Of a stretch of DNA of 49,796 nucleotides, positions 32,905-42,111 are shown one piece after another (the first letter of the stretch is position 1; each line of letters starts with the position of its first letter). The notes beneath the pieces are model-generated. The model ran no database searches. It was given only the letters and a program-made list of their open reading frames with translations, and had not been told where the DNA came from. Where the stretch lies: assembly GCA_964531105.1 (NCBI GenBank), contig CAZHFN010000015.1:1-49796 (forward strand). Reading direction: 5' to 3'. This DNA comes from UBA2256 sp964531105. Lineage in GTDB: Bacteria > Spirochaetota > Spirochaetia > Treponematales > Rectinemataceae. The translations under genes and the position numbers were made by a program.

Positions 32905-35712
32905 TCAACGGCCGTGGCAGTGCTTGTATTTTTTTCCTGATCCGCAGGGGCAGGGATCGTTTCTGCCCACCTTCTCGCCGCTTCGTACCACCGTCACATT
33001 TTCAGGACGGGACGCCTCGGCTATCTGGGATGCCTTTGGCTTCTGGGTAAAAGAATCGCTGGATTCCTGGGCTGGGGCCGAGGCGGAAAACTGTCTCGTG
33101 CTCTCATGCTGAAGCATGACCGGAGCTTCTTTTGCAGGAATCCGCCGCTCTTCCTCCTGCTTTATCCGTACCCGCAATACCTTGGTAGCTATGTCCTTGC
33201 GAATAGTCTCGATCAATTGCTCAAAGATATCGGAACCTTCGAGCTTGTACTCTAGAAGGGGGTTTTTCTGGGCGTAGGAACGGAGGTACACGGCTTCCCG
33301 CAAGGCCTCCATCCTGTCCAGGTGGCCCAGCCATTTATTGTCTATTTCCTGGAGATACTGATAGCGGATGAAGGAGTTGAGATTTTTTTCGCCCGCCTGA
33401 AGTTTTTTTTCTTCCAAATCCGCTTCAATGCGGCCGAGCATTTCAGCAAAAAGGGGGGAGTCGGCAGGCGCTGCTGCAAAGCCCGTGGATGCAGCCAAAA
33501 GGCTTCCAATCTCCGCCGTTGTCGTCTCCAACCCCAGGACATCCCTAAAAAGCAGGAGTAAATCAGATACGGCGCTTTTGCTTTGAGACTTGTACGCGCC
33601 AATTCCTTCGGCCACAAGGTTTCCCAAAAGCTCTGTAGCGCTTTCCTTGACTCTGCCAATAAGGTTTTCATCCTTCAGGATTCCATCTCTTTGCTCATAG
33701 ATGAAAGCCCTCTGCTTGTTAAGAACATCATCGTATTCCAGAAGATGCTTTCGTATCTCGAAGTTGCGCTCCTCCACCTTTTTCTGGGCATTTTCAATAG
33801 TGCGGTTGAGAAGGGGGTGATAGATGGGTTCTCCGGGCTTCATGCCCACCTTGCTCATCATCCCTTTGAAGCTTTCGCCTCCGAAAAGGCGCATGAGATC
33901 GTCATCCAGTGAAATGAAAAAGATAGATCTTCCGGGGTCTCCCTGCCTTCCGGACCTTCCCCTGAGCTGGTTGTCGATACGTCTGGACTCATGGCGTTCA
34001 GTGCCTATGACACAGAGGCCGCCGAGGGAGCGTATCGTATCGGAATCTTTTTTCCAGGCTTCGTATTCCCTGGCGTAGACCTGCTGGAATTCGGCGTCGT
34101 CCGCCGACGAGCCGCATTTGCGCCTGGCCCTGAATTCGGGATTTCCTCCTAATTTTATGTCCGTGCCTCGGCCGGCCATATTGGTGGCGATAGTAACCGA
34201 CCCCTGGGCTCCGGCCTCGGCAATTATGAGTGCTTCGCGGGAATGATTCTTGGCATTGAGCACCTCATGAGGTACGCCCTTGCGGGTAAGCAGAGAAGAG
34301 AGGAGTTCTGATTTCTCTATGGAAACCGTTCCTATAAGTACAGGTTGACCTTTCTTATGGGTTTCGGCGATTTCTTCGCAAATGGCATCGAACTTCTCTG
34401 CCTCATTCAGAAACACTAAATCATCCTCGTCAGCCCTCACCACAGGTCTGTTGGAGGGAATAACGACAACATCGAGATTGTATATTTTATTAAACTCTGG
34501 GGCTTCTGTATCGGCAGTTCCCGTCATGCCGGATATTTTAGAATACATTCTGAAGTAATTTTGAAAGGTTATAGTCGCCAGCGTCCTGTTCCTCCGGGCG
34601 ATTTTGATCCTTTCCTTGGCCTCTATAGCCTCGTGGAGGCCATCTGAGTAGCGCCTTCCATGGAGGATTCGACCGGTGAACTCGTCCACAATTTGCACAA
34701 GGCCATCCTGGACTACATAGTCCACGTCCTTGCTGAAGAGCCTTTGGGCCTTCACTGCCTGGGTAAAATAATGAACGAATTCGAAATTGCTTTCTTCGAA
34801 AAGGCTCTCCTTTATCAGACCCCTTTTCTTAAGCAGTTCTTCTATGTGATTCAGGCCGGTGCTGGTGAACATTATCCGCTTGGATTTTTCATCGATCCTG
34901 TAGTCGCCGCTTAAGGATTCCGTGTTTTCTTCCTCAGGGTATTCACCGGTTTCGGGATCTTTTCCGAGCTCGGTAAGTGACAAGGCCAGACGGTTTACCT
35001 CGTTGACCTTGTAGGTGTCGTCCTCTGCAGGTCCGGAGATTATGAGGGGGGTTCTGGCTTCATCGATAAGTATGGAATCTATCTCGTCCACTATGCAGTA
35101 ATTATGGCCTCGCTGAACCCGTGCTTCGGGCATCCAGGTCATGTTGTCCCTGAGGTAGTCGAAGCCGAATTCATTATTGGTGCCATAGGTGATGTCACAG
35201 TTATAGGATGCTCTTCGAGCTTCGTTATCCATGTTTGAAAGGATGCATCCGACACTGAGACCTAAGAACTTGAATACCCGGCCCATCCATTGGCTGTCAC
35301 GTTCGGCCAGGTAGTCGTTGACCGTTACGATATGGACACCTTTGCCGTCCAGGGCATTGAGGTAGGCGGCTGCGACGGAGGACAGGGTTTTGCCCTCTCC
35401 TGTTTTCATCTCCACTATCTTGCCCTGGTGAAGCACGATACCGCCCATTATCTGCACATCAAAGGGTCTCTCGCCCAAAACCCTTCTCGCGGCTTCCCTG
35501 GCCAGGCTGAAGGCCTCGGGGAGCAGGCTGTCCAGCGACTCTCCCCCAGCGCTGCGATCCGAAAGAGCCCTGGTCTGGAGTGGGAATTCCTCGTCCTTAA
35601 GGCCGATAGCCCAGGATTCCTTTTCGTTTATTCCGTGTACCAGGGGCAGAAGATACCTGGCGTCCTTCTCGCTTTTAGACCCCAGGAGGGCGGTAAGAAT
35701 ATTGATGGCCAT
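32905..35712 (-). CDS. secA: Preprotein translocase ATPase SecA
   Basis: Motor of Sec export. 935 residues. NBD1 has GGIVLHQGKIVEMKTGEGKT (Walker A) and VDEIDSILIDEARTPLIISG. NBD2 carries ATNMAGRGTDIKLGG and GTERHESRRIDNQLRGRSGRQGD-type motifs. The helical scaffold/wing and the C-terminal zinc motif DPCPCGSGKKYKHC (three Cys and a His region) end the protein. MAINILTALLGS at 35712 is the usual SecA start; the frame runs upstream for 58 codons through the promoter. No Shine-Dalgarno is present. First gene of a run with rqcH and the importer. Confidence 0.97.
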   Translation of the reverse strand: MAINILTALLGSKSEKDARYLLPLVHGINEKESWAIGLKDEEFPLQTRALSDRSAGGESLDSLLPEAFSLAREAARRVLGERPFDVQIMGGIVLHQGKIVEMKTGEGKTLSSVAAAYLNALDGKGVHIVTVNDYLAERDSQWMGRVFKFLGLSVGCILSNMDNEARRASYNCDITYGTNNEFGFDYLRDNMTWMPEARVQRGHNYCIVDEIDSILIDEARTPLIISGPAEDDTYKVNEVNRLALSLTELGKDPETGEYPEEENTESLSGDYRIDEKSKRIMFTSTGLNHIEELLKKRGLIKESLFEESNFEFVHYFTQAVKAQRLFSKDVDYVVQDGLVQIVDEFTGRILHGRRYSDGLHEAIEAKERIKIARRNRTLATITFQNYFRMYSKISGMTGTADTEAPEFNKIYNLDVVVIPSNRPVVRADEDDLVFLNEAEKFDAICEEIAETHKKGQPVLIGTVSIEKSELLSSLLTRKGVPHEVLNAKNHSREALIIAEAGAQGSVTIATNMAGRGTDIKLGGNPEFRARRKCGSSADDAEFQQVYAREYEAWKKDSDTIRSLGGLCVIGTERHESRRIDNQLRGRSGRQGDPGRSIFFISLDDDLMRLFGGESFKGMMSKVGMKPGEPIYHPLLNRTIENAQKKVEERNFEIRKHLLEYDDVLNKQRAFIYEQRDGILKDENLIGRVKESATELLGNLVAEGIGAYKSQSKSAVSDLLLLFRDVLGLETTTAEIGSLLAASTGFAAAPADSPLFAEMLGRIEADLEEKKLQAGEKNLNSFIRYQYLQEIDNKWLGHLDRMEALREAVYLRSYAQKNPLLEYKLEGSDIFEQLIETIRKDIATKVLRVRIKQEEERRIPAKEAPVMLQHESTRQFSASAPAQESSDSFTQKPKASQIAEASRPENVTVVRSGEKVGRNDPCPCGSGKKYKHCHGR

Positions 35713-35718
35713 GGAGCT

Positions 35719-35747
35719 AGAATACTTCCGGGCTCGGGAAGGGTCAA
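35719..35747 (-). promoter_or_regulatory. Promoter of secA, close to the start codon
   Basis: On the minus strand TTGACC (35742-35747), 17-nt spacer, TATTCT (35719-35724). The secA ATG begins after only 6 nt, suggesting a leaderless message. Confidence 0.6.
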
Positions 35748-35752
35748 GGAAG

Positions 35753-35781
35753 TTGACAGCCCCAGCGAGTCGGTATAAGTA
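35753..35781 (+). promoter_or_regulatory. Promoter of the lipoprotein gene
   Basis: TTGACA (35753-35758) with TAAGTA after 17 nt (35776-35781), or TATAAG after 15 nt (35774-35779). The ATG is 10-12 nt downstream, so the leader would be a few nt at most. Back to back with the secA promoter. Confidence 0.5.
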
Positions 35782-35791
35782 TGGACAGGCC

Positions 35792-37024
35792 ATGAAGGCT
35801 CTTTCTTTCATTCTCCTTTCTCTTGTTCTCGCCCTGGTTTTAGCCTGCTCACCCCAAAACCGAAATTCCGGAACCGTATCCCCCAAGCAACTCTTTAGCC
35901 TGGAGTATGGCTTGGGTGACAGGATGCTGGGACAGAGCGAGGGGCATGCGCGAAATGTTGAACTTTACATGCGAGAAGGCATTTTCCACATTCTCGATCC
36001 GGTTTCATCCAGGATTCTCCGCACCTCATCGTATGGGGATTTGCTCTCCACAATTTACGATCCGGCAGTTTCGCCGCCTCCCTCCTATGCAAATTCCACT
36101 ACCGGAGAGAGTGCAGGGCGCTATTCAGCCGCTGCCATATTTATCCAGCCCGAAACCTTGACCGTGGACTCCATGCAGACGATCTACCTTGCCGACAGGT
36201 TGGCGGACAGCAGCGCCGCGACGATCGATCCTTTGACAGGCGAAAGCTGGGACTGGATAGTGCGGCGTTTTGGCCAGAGCGCAGCGGAATTAACCTTTTT
36301 TGGAAGGGAAGGGCCTCTGGGATCGGCCTTTCCCCGGATATTGGACCTGACCTGCATGGAGGACGACAGCCTTATTGTCATATGCGGTTCCAGCAAGGCC
36401 ACGACGATGTACAGGTACTCCCGGGAAGGCCGTCTCATGTCCAGCCTGGTCCTGGACACCATGGCGCTTCCCGCTCCCGCATCTCTTTTGGATGGATTGG
36501 ATATACAAGAGAATGAAGGAGCGCTCCACGCCGATCTAGAAAAAGTCCTGGCCAGAAGCTCGGCGCAGGGTTTTGAAATAGTCCTTAAACTCAACTATTA
36601 CCATGAAATCTTCAACCAGGACCGTTCCCTCAGTACGGGCATAGAACCGGCCGGTTCATGGATCTTCGTCGTGGATGGCCGCACGGGAGATGGAAAAAGC
36701 TGGCTGCAGCTCTCCGCTGCCGGAGATGAAGGCGAGGATTGGGAACTCGCAGGATTGGCAGGCCAGGACTTTATACTTCTTGCTCCGGTCGAGGAGAGTC
36801 AGGAGGGGCAGACCTTGGAGCTGGCTGGAAGCCCAGCTGATTACAGCCAGACCAGAATTCGCCGAATCGATGTCCAAGCCAAGGTAAAAGGTTCTGCTGA
36901 TATACTTCTACCCGAGAACGCGGGGCTTCTGTCTTCTTTGAAGCTCTCGTCCACCGGGCAGCTCTATGGCCTCCTCCTGGGGGAGGAGAAGGCCTCCGTA
37001 CTCTGGTGGGAACTGCCGTTTTAA
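35792..37024 (+). CDS. Predicted lipoprotein of unknown function
   Basis: 410 residues from the ATG at 35792, chosen because it begins a classic lipoprotein signal: MKALSFILLSLVLALVLAC, Cys at ~19. An in-frame ATG 90 nt upstream would bury this signal and the promoter. The mature part is rich in short beta-like segments with small turns (LDLTCMEDDSLIVICGSS, LLSSLKLSSTGQLYGLLLG), which would fit a beta-propeller-like fold. I do not recognise a family. Single-gene unit, divergent from secA. Confidence 0.75.
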   Translation: MKALSFILLSLVLALVLACSPQNRNSGTVSPKQLFSLEYGLGDRMLGQSEGHARNVELYMREGIFHILDPVSSRILRTSSYGDLLSTIYDPAVSPPPSYANSTTGESAGRYSAAAIFIQPETLTVDSMQTIYLADRLADSSAATIDPLTGESWDWIVRRFGQSAAELTFFGREGPLGSAFPRILDLTCMEDDSLIVICGSSKATTMYRYSREGRLMSSLVLDTMALPAPASLLDGLDIQENEGALHADLEKVLARSSAQGFEIVLKLNYYHEIFNQDRSLSTGIEPAGSWIFVVDGRTGDGKSWLQLSAAGDEGEDWELAGLAGQDFILLAPVEESQEGQTLELAGSPADYSQTRIRRIDVQAKVKGSADILLPENAGLLSSLKLSSTGQLYGLLLGEEKASVLWWELPF

Positions 37025-37051
37025 GACCGATAACCCGCCTTTTATCGTAAA

Positions 37052-37079
37052 TTGACCAGCACTGTGTATCTGGTATAAT
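37052..37079 (+). promoter_or_regulatory. Promoter of nnr-mutT
   Basis: TTGACC (37052-37057), 16-nt spacer, perfect TATAAT (37074-37079). A ~50-nt leader precedes the ATG at 37137. Confidence 0.75.
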
Positions 37080-37136
37080 GAGCAAGCCTCTTGCAAGGCT
37101 GATGGATCGCATTTTCCGCCAAGGTGGTGCCCCGTA

Positions 37137-38741
37137 ATGAAGCGATTGTTTTCCTGCGCCCAGTCCCAGGATTTGGACGCGGCGACGAGAAGGTTTTTCT
37201 GTCTCCAACCCAACCAGCTCATGGAAAAAGCTTCGCTTCGCATCTGGGACTCACTGTTGCGCCATATCGAGAGCCAGGCTGCTCTGCGTGCCAAGAGCAA
37301 AAACCTGCGAATCATCGCCCTCTGCGGAAAGGGAGACAACGGCGGCGATGCAATGGCTGTGCTCCGTCATGCGTATTCAGCGGGATTCGAATCGCTTCAT
37401 GCGCTGGTGTCGGCCCAGAATCTATCGGTTTCCGCCAGCGCCCAGCGTGCATCCCTCATGGCCTCCGGGATTCCTCACAGCCTCTGGCAGGGTAAAGACG
37501 ATGCGCAAATAAGCCAAGTTCTGGAAAGCGCCGATATACTTCTGGACGGAGTCCTGGGTACGGGTATTCGCGGCCCTGCAGCAGGCGAGGCTAGGGAGAT
37601 GATCGAATGCCTGGTTAGGCTTCATCAGAAAAATAGCCTGGGCCGCCCGCTGATCGCATCTATCGATATTCCTTCGGGCATGGGCGATCTATGGCTTCCT
37701 GAATTCCCTACCGTGGAGGCCGATTTCAGCCTTTGCCTCGAACCGGTTAAGGATTTCTGCTTTTCGCCTGAAGCCACACGATTCTGCGGAAATCTAGTGC
37801 CTGTAGCTGATGTGTTTCCCTTATGCCTCATGAATGACAAAGGCTCTGCTGGTCTTCTCGAGCCCCAGGATATAAAGCCCATCCTGAAAGCACCCAAAGC
37901 CAGCGCATATAAAATGAGCAGGGGTAGGTTATCCATTTTCGCCGGCTCCAAAGGATCGGCGGGGGCTGCCCTGCTCTCCGCTAGGGCAGCCATGGCTTCT
38001 GGCGCTGGCTATGTAATCCTTTATGTGGATGAGGATATCTATTCCACGGTAAGCCCCGCACTGGAGTCTGCAGTGGTCAGGCCCCTGGGAAAAAACAGCC
38101 ACCTGGAGTATGCCGATGCAGTGCTTGTTGGCCCTGGATGGGGCAGGGGGCAGGATCGTGAAGCCCTGCTTCAGTGTCTAGGTTCAGATCCTCGGCGCCC
38201 CATGGTTCTGGACGCCGACGCCATCCGCCTCTTGGCGGGAAATCCTCTCCTGCGCGAGCATCTGACCAGCCCCTGCGCCCTTACTCCCCACCCCGGGGAG
38301 CTGCAGGCTTTGACGGGATCTTTAGGTATTAGTCCTGTCACCCCTTTTATCGCTTCCCTGGAACAACTGGCCTCACAAATGGATGCTCTCATTGTGGCGA
38401 AGAGTCACACTACCTGGATACGGGGAAATGGAAGCTCCCATGTATGGGGTGGCTGTACGCCCGAACTAGGCACAGCAGGCTCGGGGGATGTCCTCGCAGG
38501 CCTCTTTGCCGGATTGCTGGCTCGGGGGCTGGCGACGGCCAAGGCCGCAGGCGAAAAGATGCAAGAATCCCCCCAGGAAATTAAAAAAATTATTGAGGAT
38601 ACGGCCTTGGCCGCTGTCATAGCCCACGGTATGGCGGGCAGAAATCTGGCTAGAACCAAAGGCTGGTTTATTGCCTCCGAACTAGTAGAAGAATGTTCTC
38701 GGCTTATCCATGCCATAGACAAAAGTGAAGGGGTTGTGTAG
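37137..38741 (+). CDS. nnr: Bifunctional NAD(P)H-hydrate epimerase / ADP-dependent dehydratase
   Basis: Repairs hydrated NADH and NADPH. 534 residues in two domains. The YjeF N-terminal epimerase (~1-220) carries GKGDNGGDAM, ADILLDGVLGTGIRG and ASIDIPSGM. The C-terminal ribokinase-like dehydratase (~240-525) carries FAGSKGSAGAALL, LTPHPGEL and the catalytic GTAGSGDVLAG. The epimerase usually has an APAM-like N-terminal motif that is not obvious here. The stop overlaps the mutT GTG by one base. Confidence 0.93.
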   Translation: MKRLFSCAQSQDLDAATRRFFCLQPNQLMEKASLRIWDSLLRHIESQAALRAKSKNLRIIALCGKGDNGGDAMAVLRHAYSAGFESLHALVSAQNLSVSASAQRASLMASGIPHSLWQGKDDAQISQVLESADILLDGVLGTGIRGPAAGEAREMIECLVRLHQKNSLGRPLIASIDIPSGMGDLWLPEFPTVEADFSLCLEPVKDFCFSPEATRFCGNLVPVADVFPLCLMNDKGSAGLLEPQDIKPILKAPKASAYKMSRGRLSIFAGSKGSAGAALLSARAAMASGAGYVILYVDEDIYSTVSPALESAVVRPLGKNSHLEYADAVLVGPGWGRGQDREALLQCLGSDPRRPMVLDADAIRLLAGNPLLREHLTSPCALTPHPGELQALTGSLGISPVTPFIASLEQLASQMDALIVAKSHTTWIRGNGSSHVWGGCTPELGTAGSGDVLAGLFAGLLARGLATAKAAGEKMQESPQEIKKIIEDTALAAVIAHGMAGRNLARTKGWFIASELVEECSRLIHAIDKSEGVV

Positions 38742-39139
38742 TGAAGCGCTCAATTGCAGGCATCGCAGTGGATTCAGGCCGGGTCTTGGTAGCGAAGCGT
38801 AAGGCTGGAGGAGCCATAGGACTGCGCTGGGAGTTCCCCGGAGGCAAGGTGGAAGAAGGCGAGAATGACGAGACAGCGCTGCGCCGGGAATTCGAAGAAG
38901 AATTCGGTGTAGAGGTCAAACCCCTCCGCCCTCTAGGCACTGCCTCTTTTGTCACCCATTCGGGCCGGCGCACTTTGGCCGCCTGGCAAGTAAAACTACC
39001 CGCTGATGCCATTCTGGAACTGAGGGAACACAGTATGGTGGCTTGGCTGAGGAGGGAAGAATTGGAAAAACTGGATTTGGCCGAAAGCGACAAGGCGCTG
39101 CTTCATCTGCTGACCAACGCTATTCTGGAATCGGAGTAA
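38741..39139 (+). CDS. mutT: MutT-type Nudix hydrolase
   Basis: 132 residues. The Nudix box GGKVEEGENDETALRREFEEEFG (about residues 35-57) has all consensus Gly, Glu and Arg residues, and WEFPGGK upstream is typical of MutT/8-oxo-dGTP diphosphatases. GTG start overlapping the preceding stop. A nucleotide-sanitising role fits next to NAD(P)HX repair, but the substrate is inferred. Convergent with xseB, 22 nt away, with no clear terminator between them. Confidence 0.88.
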   Translation: MKRSIAGIAVDSGRVLVAKRKAGGAIGLRWEFPGGKVEEGENDETALRREFEEEFGVEVKPLRPLGTASFVTHSGRRTLAAWQVKLPADAILELREHSMVAWLRREELEKLDLAESDKALLHLLTNAILESE

Positions 39140-39161
39140 ACCGAGCTTCCCTCAGCCCTTC

Positions 39162-39389
39162 TTAATCAGTCCCATCGAACTCTTTTACCGCGGTTCCGTC
39201 GCTGGACTCCGGATCGGCGGTGAGTATCTCCACCTTGGCCTGGATTTTCTCCAGTTCCTTCTTCAAGGTCTTGGACAGTTTCATCCCCTCCTCGAAAACC
39301 TTGACCGCCTCCTCCAGGGGCAGGTCGGACTCCCTGATTTTTTCGGCCAGGGTTTCGAGACGTTCCAGGCGAGTTTCAAATTCTTTCAT
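39162..39389 (-). CDS. xseB: Exodeoxyribonuclease VII small subunit
   Basis: 75 residues, usual size. MKEFETRLERLETLAEKIR and LPLEEAVKVFEEGMKLSKTL are the XseB coiled-coil signature. Its ATG overlaps the xseA stop (ATGA), matching the coupled expression of the two subunits. Confidence 0.95.
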   Translation of the reverse strand: MKEFETRLERLETLAEKIRESDLPLEEAVKVFEEGMKLSKTLKKELEKIQAKVEILTADPESSDGTAVKEFDGTD

Positions 39390-40687
39390 GGCTGTACCTC
39401 TTGTACTTCTACGCGAGCCGATCCTGCAGCGAATACGATTTCCAAGGATTCTTCAACAGCTATCTGGGAGGAATCGCGGACTATAGGTCCCTTTTTAGCC
39501 CCAACTCCGGAGCCGGTAGTGCCGGCAGTCCCTGCCGGGGAGATTTTTCGGGTTATAGAGTAACCACGCCGGAGCACTGCGTGGGGACTCGTCAATTCCA
39601 GCGATGTTTCGGCCAGGAGGCAGCGTTGGGAAAGGCTGCGCAGCAGTTCATCCATTCCCCGAACCAAGGATTCCCTGGCCTCATCCAGTTTTCTCGCCAC
39701 CGGCATGAAACGACGTAAAAATTGAGCCTCCACGTCCTCGGGATCGAAGGATCCAAGGGCCGACTCTGCCCTCTCCAGCCTGGCTCTGATAGAGGACTCC
39801 AGGGCAAGGCGGAACTGCCGTATTTCGCTTAAGAGGGTTTGGCGGCTCTCGGCTACCAGTTCGGCGGCAGCCGAAGGGGTAGGAGCCCTTAAATCGGCGG
39901 CGTAATCCGAGAGTGCCCAATCTATTTCATGCCCCACGGCGCTTATGACAGGAAGCGCGGATTCAGCGATAGCCCTGACGACAGCTTCATCCGAAAAAGC
40001 CAAAAGATCCTCCAGAGAGCCTCCACCCCTGCCTACAATCAGCACATCGGCGATGGAGAGCCTGTTAGCCTGGCGTATCCGCGCCGCAATAATCTCGGCA
40101 GCCTGCTCTCCCTGTACTGGGCAGGGCAGGATAATGAGATCTACTCCGGCATTCCGCCTGGCCAGGACATGGATGATGTCGCGAATTGCCGCGCCTGAAG
40201 GGCTGGTTATCACAGCTACCCGGGACGGGAAGCGGGGCAGGGCTTTCTTCCTCTCTTCATCAAAAAGGCCCTCGGCTGCCAATGCGCGCTTTCTCTCCTC
40301 CAGCATGGCCAAAATATCTCCTGTTCCCGCAGGTCTGGCGCTCTGGACAATGAGCTGATACTGGCCTCTGGCTGGATATACGGACACCCCGCCCTGAACC
40401 GTCACTTTCATGCCGTCTCTAGGCTCAAATCCCAGGAGGGAAAGTCTGTATTTGAATAAAACAGCCTGGATTATCGAGTCCCTGTCCTTGAGGGAAAAAT
40501 AGAGATGCCCTGAGCTGGATAGCTTGGCGTTGGATACCTCGCCCTGCACGCTCACCGAAGAGTAGGAAGTCTCCAGAGTCCCCTTTATGAGACTGGTTAG
40601 GGCGCTCACGCTCATGGGCTGTGTGTGGCGATCCGCCTGCAGCCCGGATAGCATGAAGTCTTCCATATAGCCCCTTTCCTTCGCCAT
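39386..40687 (-). CDS. xseA: Exodeoxyribonuclease VII large subunit
   Basis: 433 residues (family 400-460). The N-terminal OB fold reads VSVQGEVSNAKLSSSGHLYFSLKD, followed by the nuclease domain with SRVAVITSPSGAAIRDI, DVLIVGRGGGSLEDLLAF and ISAVGHEIDWALSDYAADLRAPTPSAAAE. The C-terminal coiled coil precedes LRRGYSITR. AAAGGAA lies 8 nt before the ATG at 40687; the ATG at 40666 is an alternative. Confidence 0.96.
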   Translation of the reverse strand: MAKERGYMEDFMLSGLQADRHTQPMSVSALTSLIKGTLETSYSSVSVQGEVSNAKLSSSGHLYFSLKDRDSIIQAVLFKYRLSLLGFEPRDGMKVTVQGGVSVYPARGQYQLIVQSARPAGTGDILAMLEERKRALAAEGLFDEERKKALPRFPSRVAVITSPSGAAIRDIIHVLARRNAGVDLIILPCPVQGEQAAEIIAARIRQANRLSIADVLIVGRGGGSLEDLLAFSDEAVVRAIAESALPVISAVGHEIDWALSDYAADLRAPTPSAAAELVAESRQTLLSEIRQFRLALESSIRARLERAESALGSFDPEDVEAQFLRRFMPVARKLDEARESLVRGMDELLRSLSQRCLLAETSLELTSPHAVLRRGYSITRKISPAGTAGTTGSGVGAKKGPIVRDSSQIAVEESLEIVFAAGSARVEVQEVQP

Positions 40688-40711
40688 TTCGTATTCCTTT
40701 AAAACCCTTTC

Positions 40712-41974
40712 CTAGGCGCCCACGGCCTGAAGCCAAAGGCTACCCACTACAACCGATGCGATAGTGACCGGGAGCCCAACCTTGAGATAATCGAAAAAAC
40801 CTATCCGGATTCCGGATTTTTCACCCAGTCCAGCCACTATCAAATTAGCTACCGAACCCAAGAGAGTTAAGTTGCCGGCGAAGGTGCTGGCCATGGCCAG
40901 TGAAAGCCAAGCTCCACGTACATTTTCGGAGGCAATAGCTACGGGTGATAGCAGCATGACTGCCGGGACGTTGGACACGAGATTGGAGATAAGGGTTACT
41001 GAGCTGGAAAAAATGAGACCCGGTCGACTCAGGTACGGCAGAAGGATCGACAAGCCCTGCTGGAAGAGGGGAGCCTTGGCCACGCTGGCGGTAAGGACAA
41101 AAAGGCCGGAGAAAAATACCAGGAGCCCGTAATCCACCTGGGCGAAAACCCGCTCGGGTTGAATGCGCCGGCTCACTAAAAGGACGGAAGCAGCGGCCAG
41201 GGCTGCCACGCTGGTGCGGAAGCCCGCTAGGAGGAGGGCGAGAAGGAGAGCGGCCGAGAGAAGGCTCTTGATCATCAATCTTCTGTCAGGGCTAGAATCC
41301 GTTCCAGTTTTAGCCTCGGAGCTAGCCATTCCCTCCGCTGCGAGGGGCGCGCCGGACCGGGCGCTGAATTGGGCGGGAAAGACAAGGATGGAAGCGATAT
41401 AGCAGAGTCCCATGGCGATGATGGATGGGGGAGCCAGGTAAATCAGAAAATCCAGAAATGAAAGACCTGATTGAGAGGCTATGAGCATGTTCTGGGGATT
41501 GCCTATGGGGGTGGCGCAGGATCCGGCATTGGCTGAGGCTGCGAGGGCAATGAGATAGGGTTTGCCGTCCAGGCCCTTTCTTCGTGCCATTTCGATCACC
41601 AAGGGTGTCATCATCAAGCATATTGTATCATTGAGGAAGAGGGCGGAGAGAAAGCCGGACAGAAGAATGACCAGGGCGAGAAAGGCTTTAGGGCTGCCCG
41701 CCATGGTCAGCAGCCTAGCGCCGGCCAAATTGAAAAAGCCAGAAATCCTCAAATTCGCGACAATCAACATCATGGCTAAAAGCAGGGCGAGAGTTTCCAC
41801 GTCCAAGGCAGTAAAAGCTTCTTGGTAGGATATTCCGCCCGCCAGAACAAGGAGCAAGGCTGCCACCAGGGCGATGCCGGCGCGGTTCATGGCTAGTCTG
41901 GGTAATCTTCCCGCGGCTATACCCACGAAGGCGAGTATGATGATGAAATAGGCTACGACAGGGTAGGAGTTCAT
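40712..41974 (-). CDS. SLC13/ArsB-type (CitMHS-like) anion permease
   Basis: 420 residues with about 10-12 hydrophobic helices. Motifs FLSALFLNDTICLMMTPL and SANAGSCATPIGNPQN are typical of the ArsB/NhaD/SLC13 ion-transporter superfamily; the second half repeats the pattern (SNLVSNVPAVMLLSP, GNLTLLGSVANLIV). Substrate could be arsenite, dicarboxylate or another anion. I chose the ATG at 41974 over 42004 because the promoter overlaps the latter's coding part. xseA follows after 24 nt. Confidence 0.85.
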   Translation of the reverse strand: MNSYPVVAYFIIILAFVGIAAGRLPRLAMNRAGIALVAALLLVLAGGISYQEAFTALDVETLALLLAMMLIVANLRISGFFNLAGARLLTMAGSPKAFLALVILLSGFLSALFLNDTICLMMTPLVIEMARRKGLDGKPYLIALAASANAGSCATPIGNPQNMLIASQSGLSFLDFLIYLAPPSIIAMGLCYIASILVFPAQFSARSGAPLAAEGMASSEAKTGTDSSPDRRLMIKSLLSAALLLALLLAGFRTSVAALAAASVLLVSRRIQPERVFAQVDYGLLVFFSGLFVLTASVAKAPLFQQGLSILLPYLSRPGLIFSSSVTLISNLVSNVPAVMLLSPVAIASENVRGAWLSLAMASTFAGNLTLLGSVANLIVAGLGEKSGIRIGFFDYLKVGLPVTIASVVVGSLWLQAVGA

Positions 41975-41982
41975 CGGCGCCG

Positions 41983-42011
41983 AGTATAGCACGCAGGTCT
42001 TCATTCTTGAA
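41983..42011 (-). promoter_or_regulatory. Promoter of the permease-xseAB unit
   Basis: On the minus strand TTCAAG (42006-42011), 17-nt spacer, TATACT (41983-41988). The ATG at 41974 lies 8 nt after the -10, with no Shine-Dalgarno between. Confidence 0.5.
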
Positions 42012-42075
42012 GCTAGCGCTTAGGGGCGATCAGTAGGTAAAAGGCAGCTCCAGAGGCTGTCCTAAGCAGCTCAGG

Positions 42076-42104
42076 TGGAACAAGAAGAGTTTTTCGTGTA
42101 TCAT
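42076..42104 (+). promoter_or_regulatory. Possible promoter of the HrpA-like helicase gene
   Basis: TATCAT (42099-42104) lies 7 nt before the ATG; the -35 candidate 17 nt upstream, TGGAAC, is a weak match. The same -10 hexamer occurs at ligA in the same position relative to the start. Confidence 0.4.
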
Positions 42105-42111
42105 ACTACCC

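Noticed and set aside
35290..35778. 162-codon ORF antisense to secA
   Set aside because: It shadows the conserved secA N-terminal half and carries no plausible protein features.
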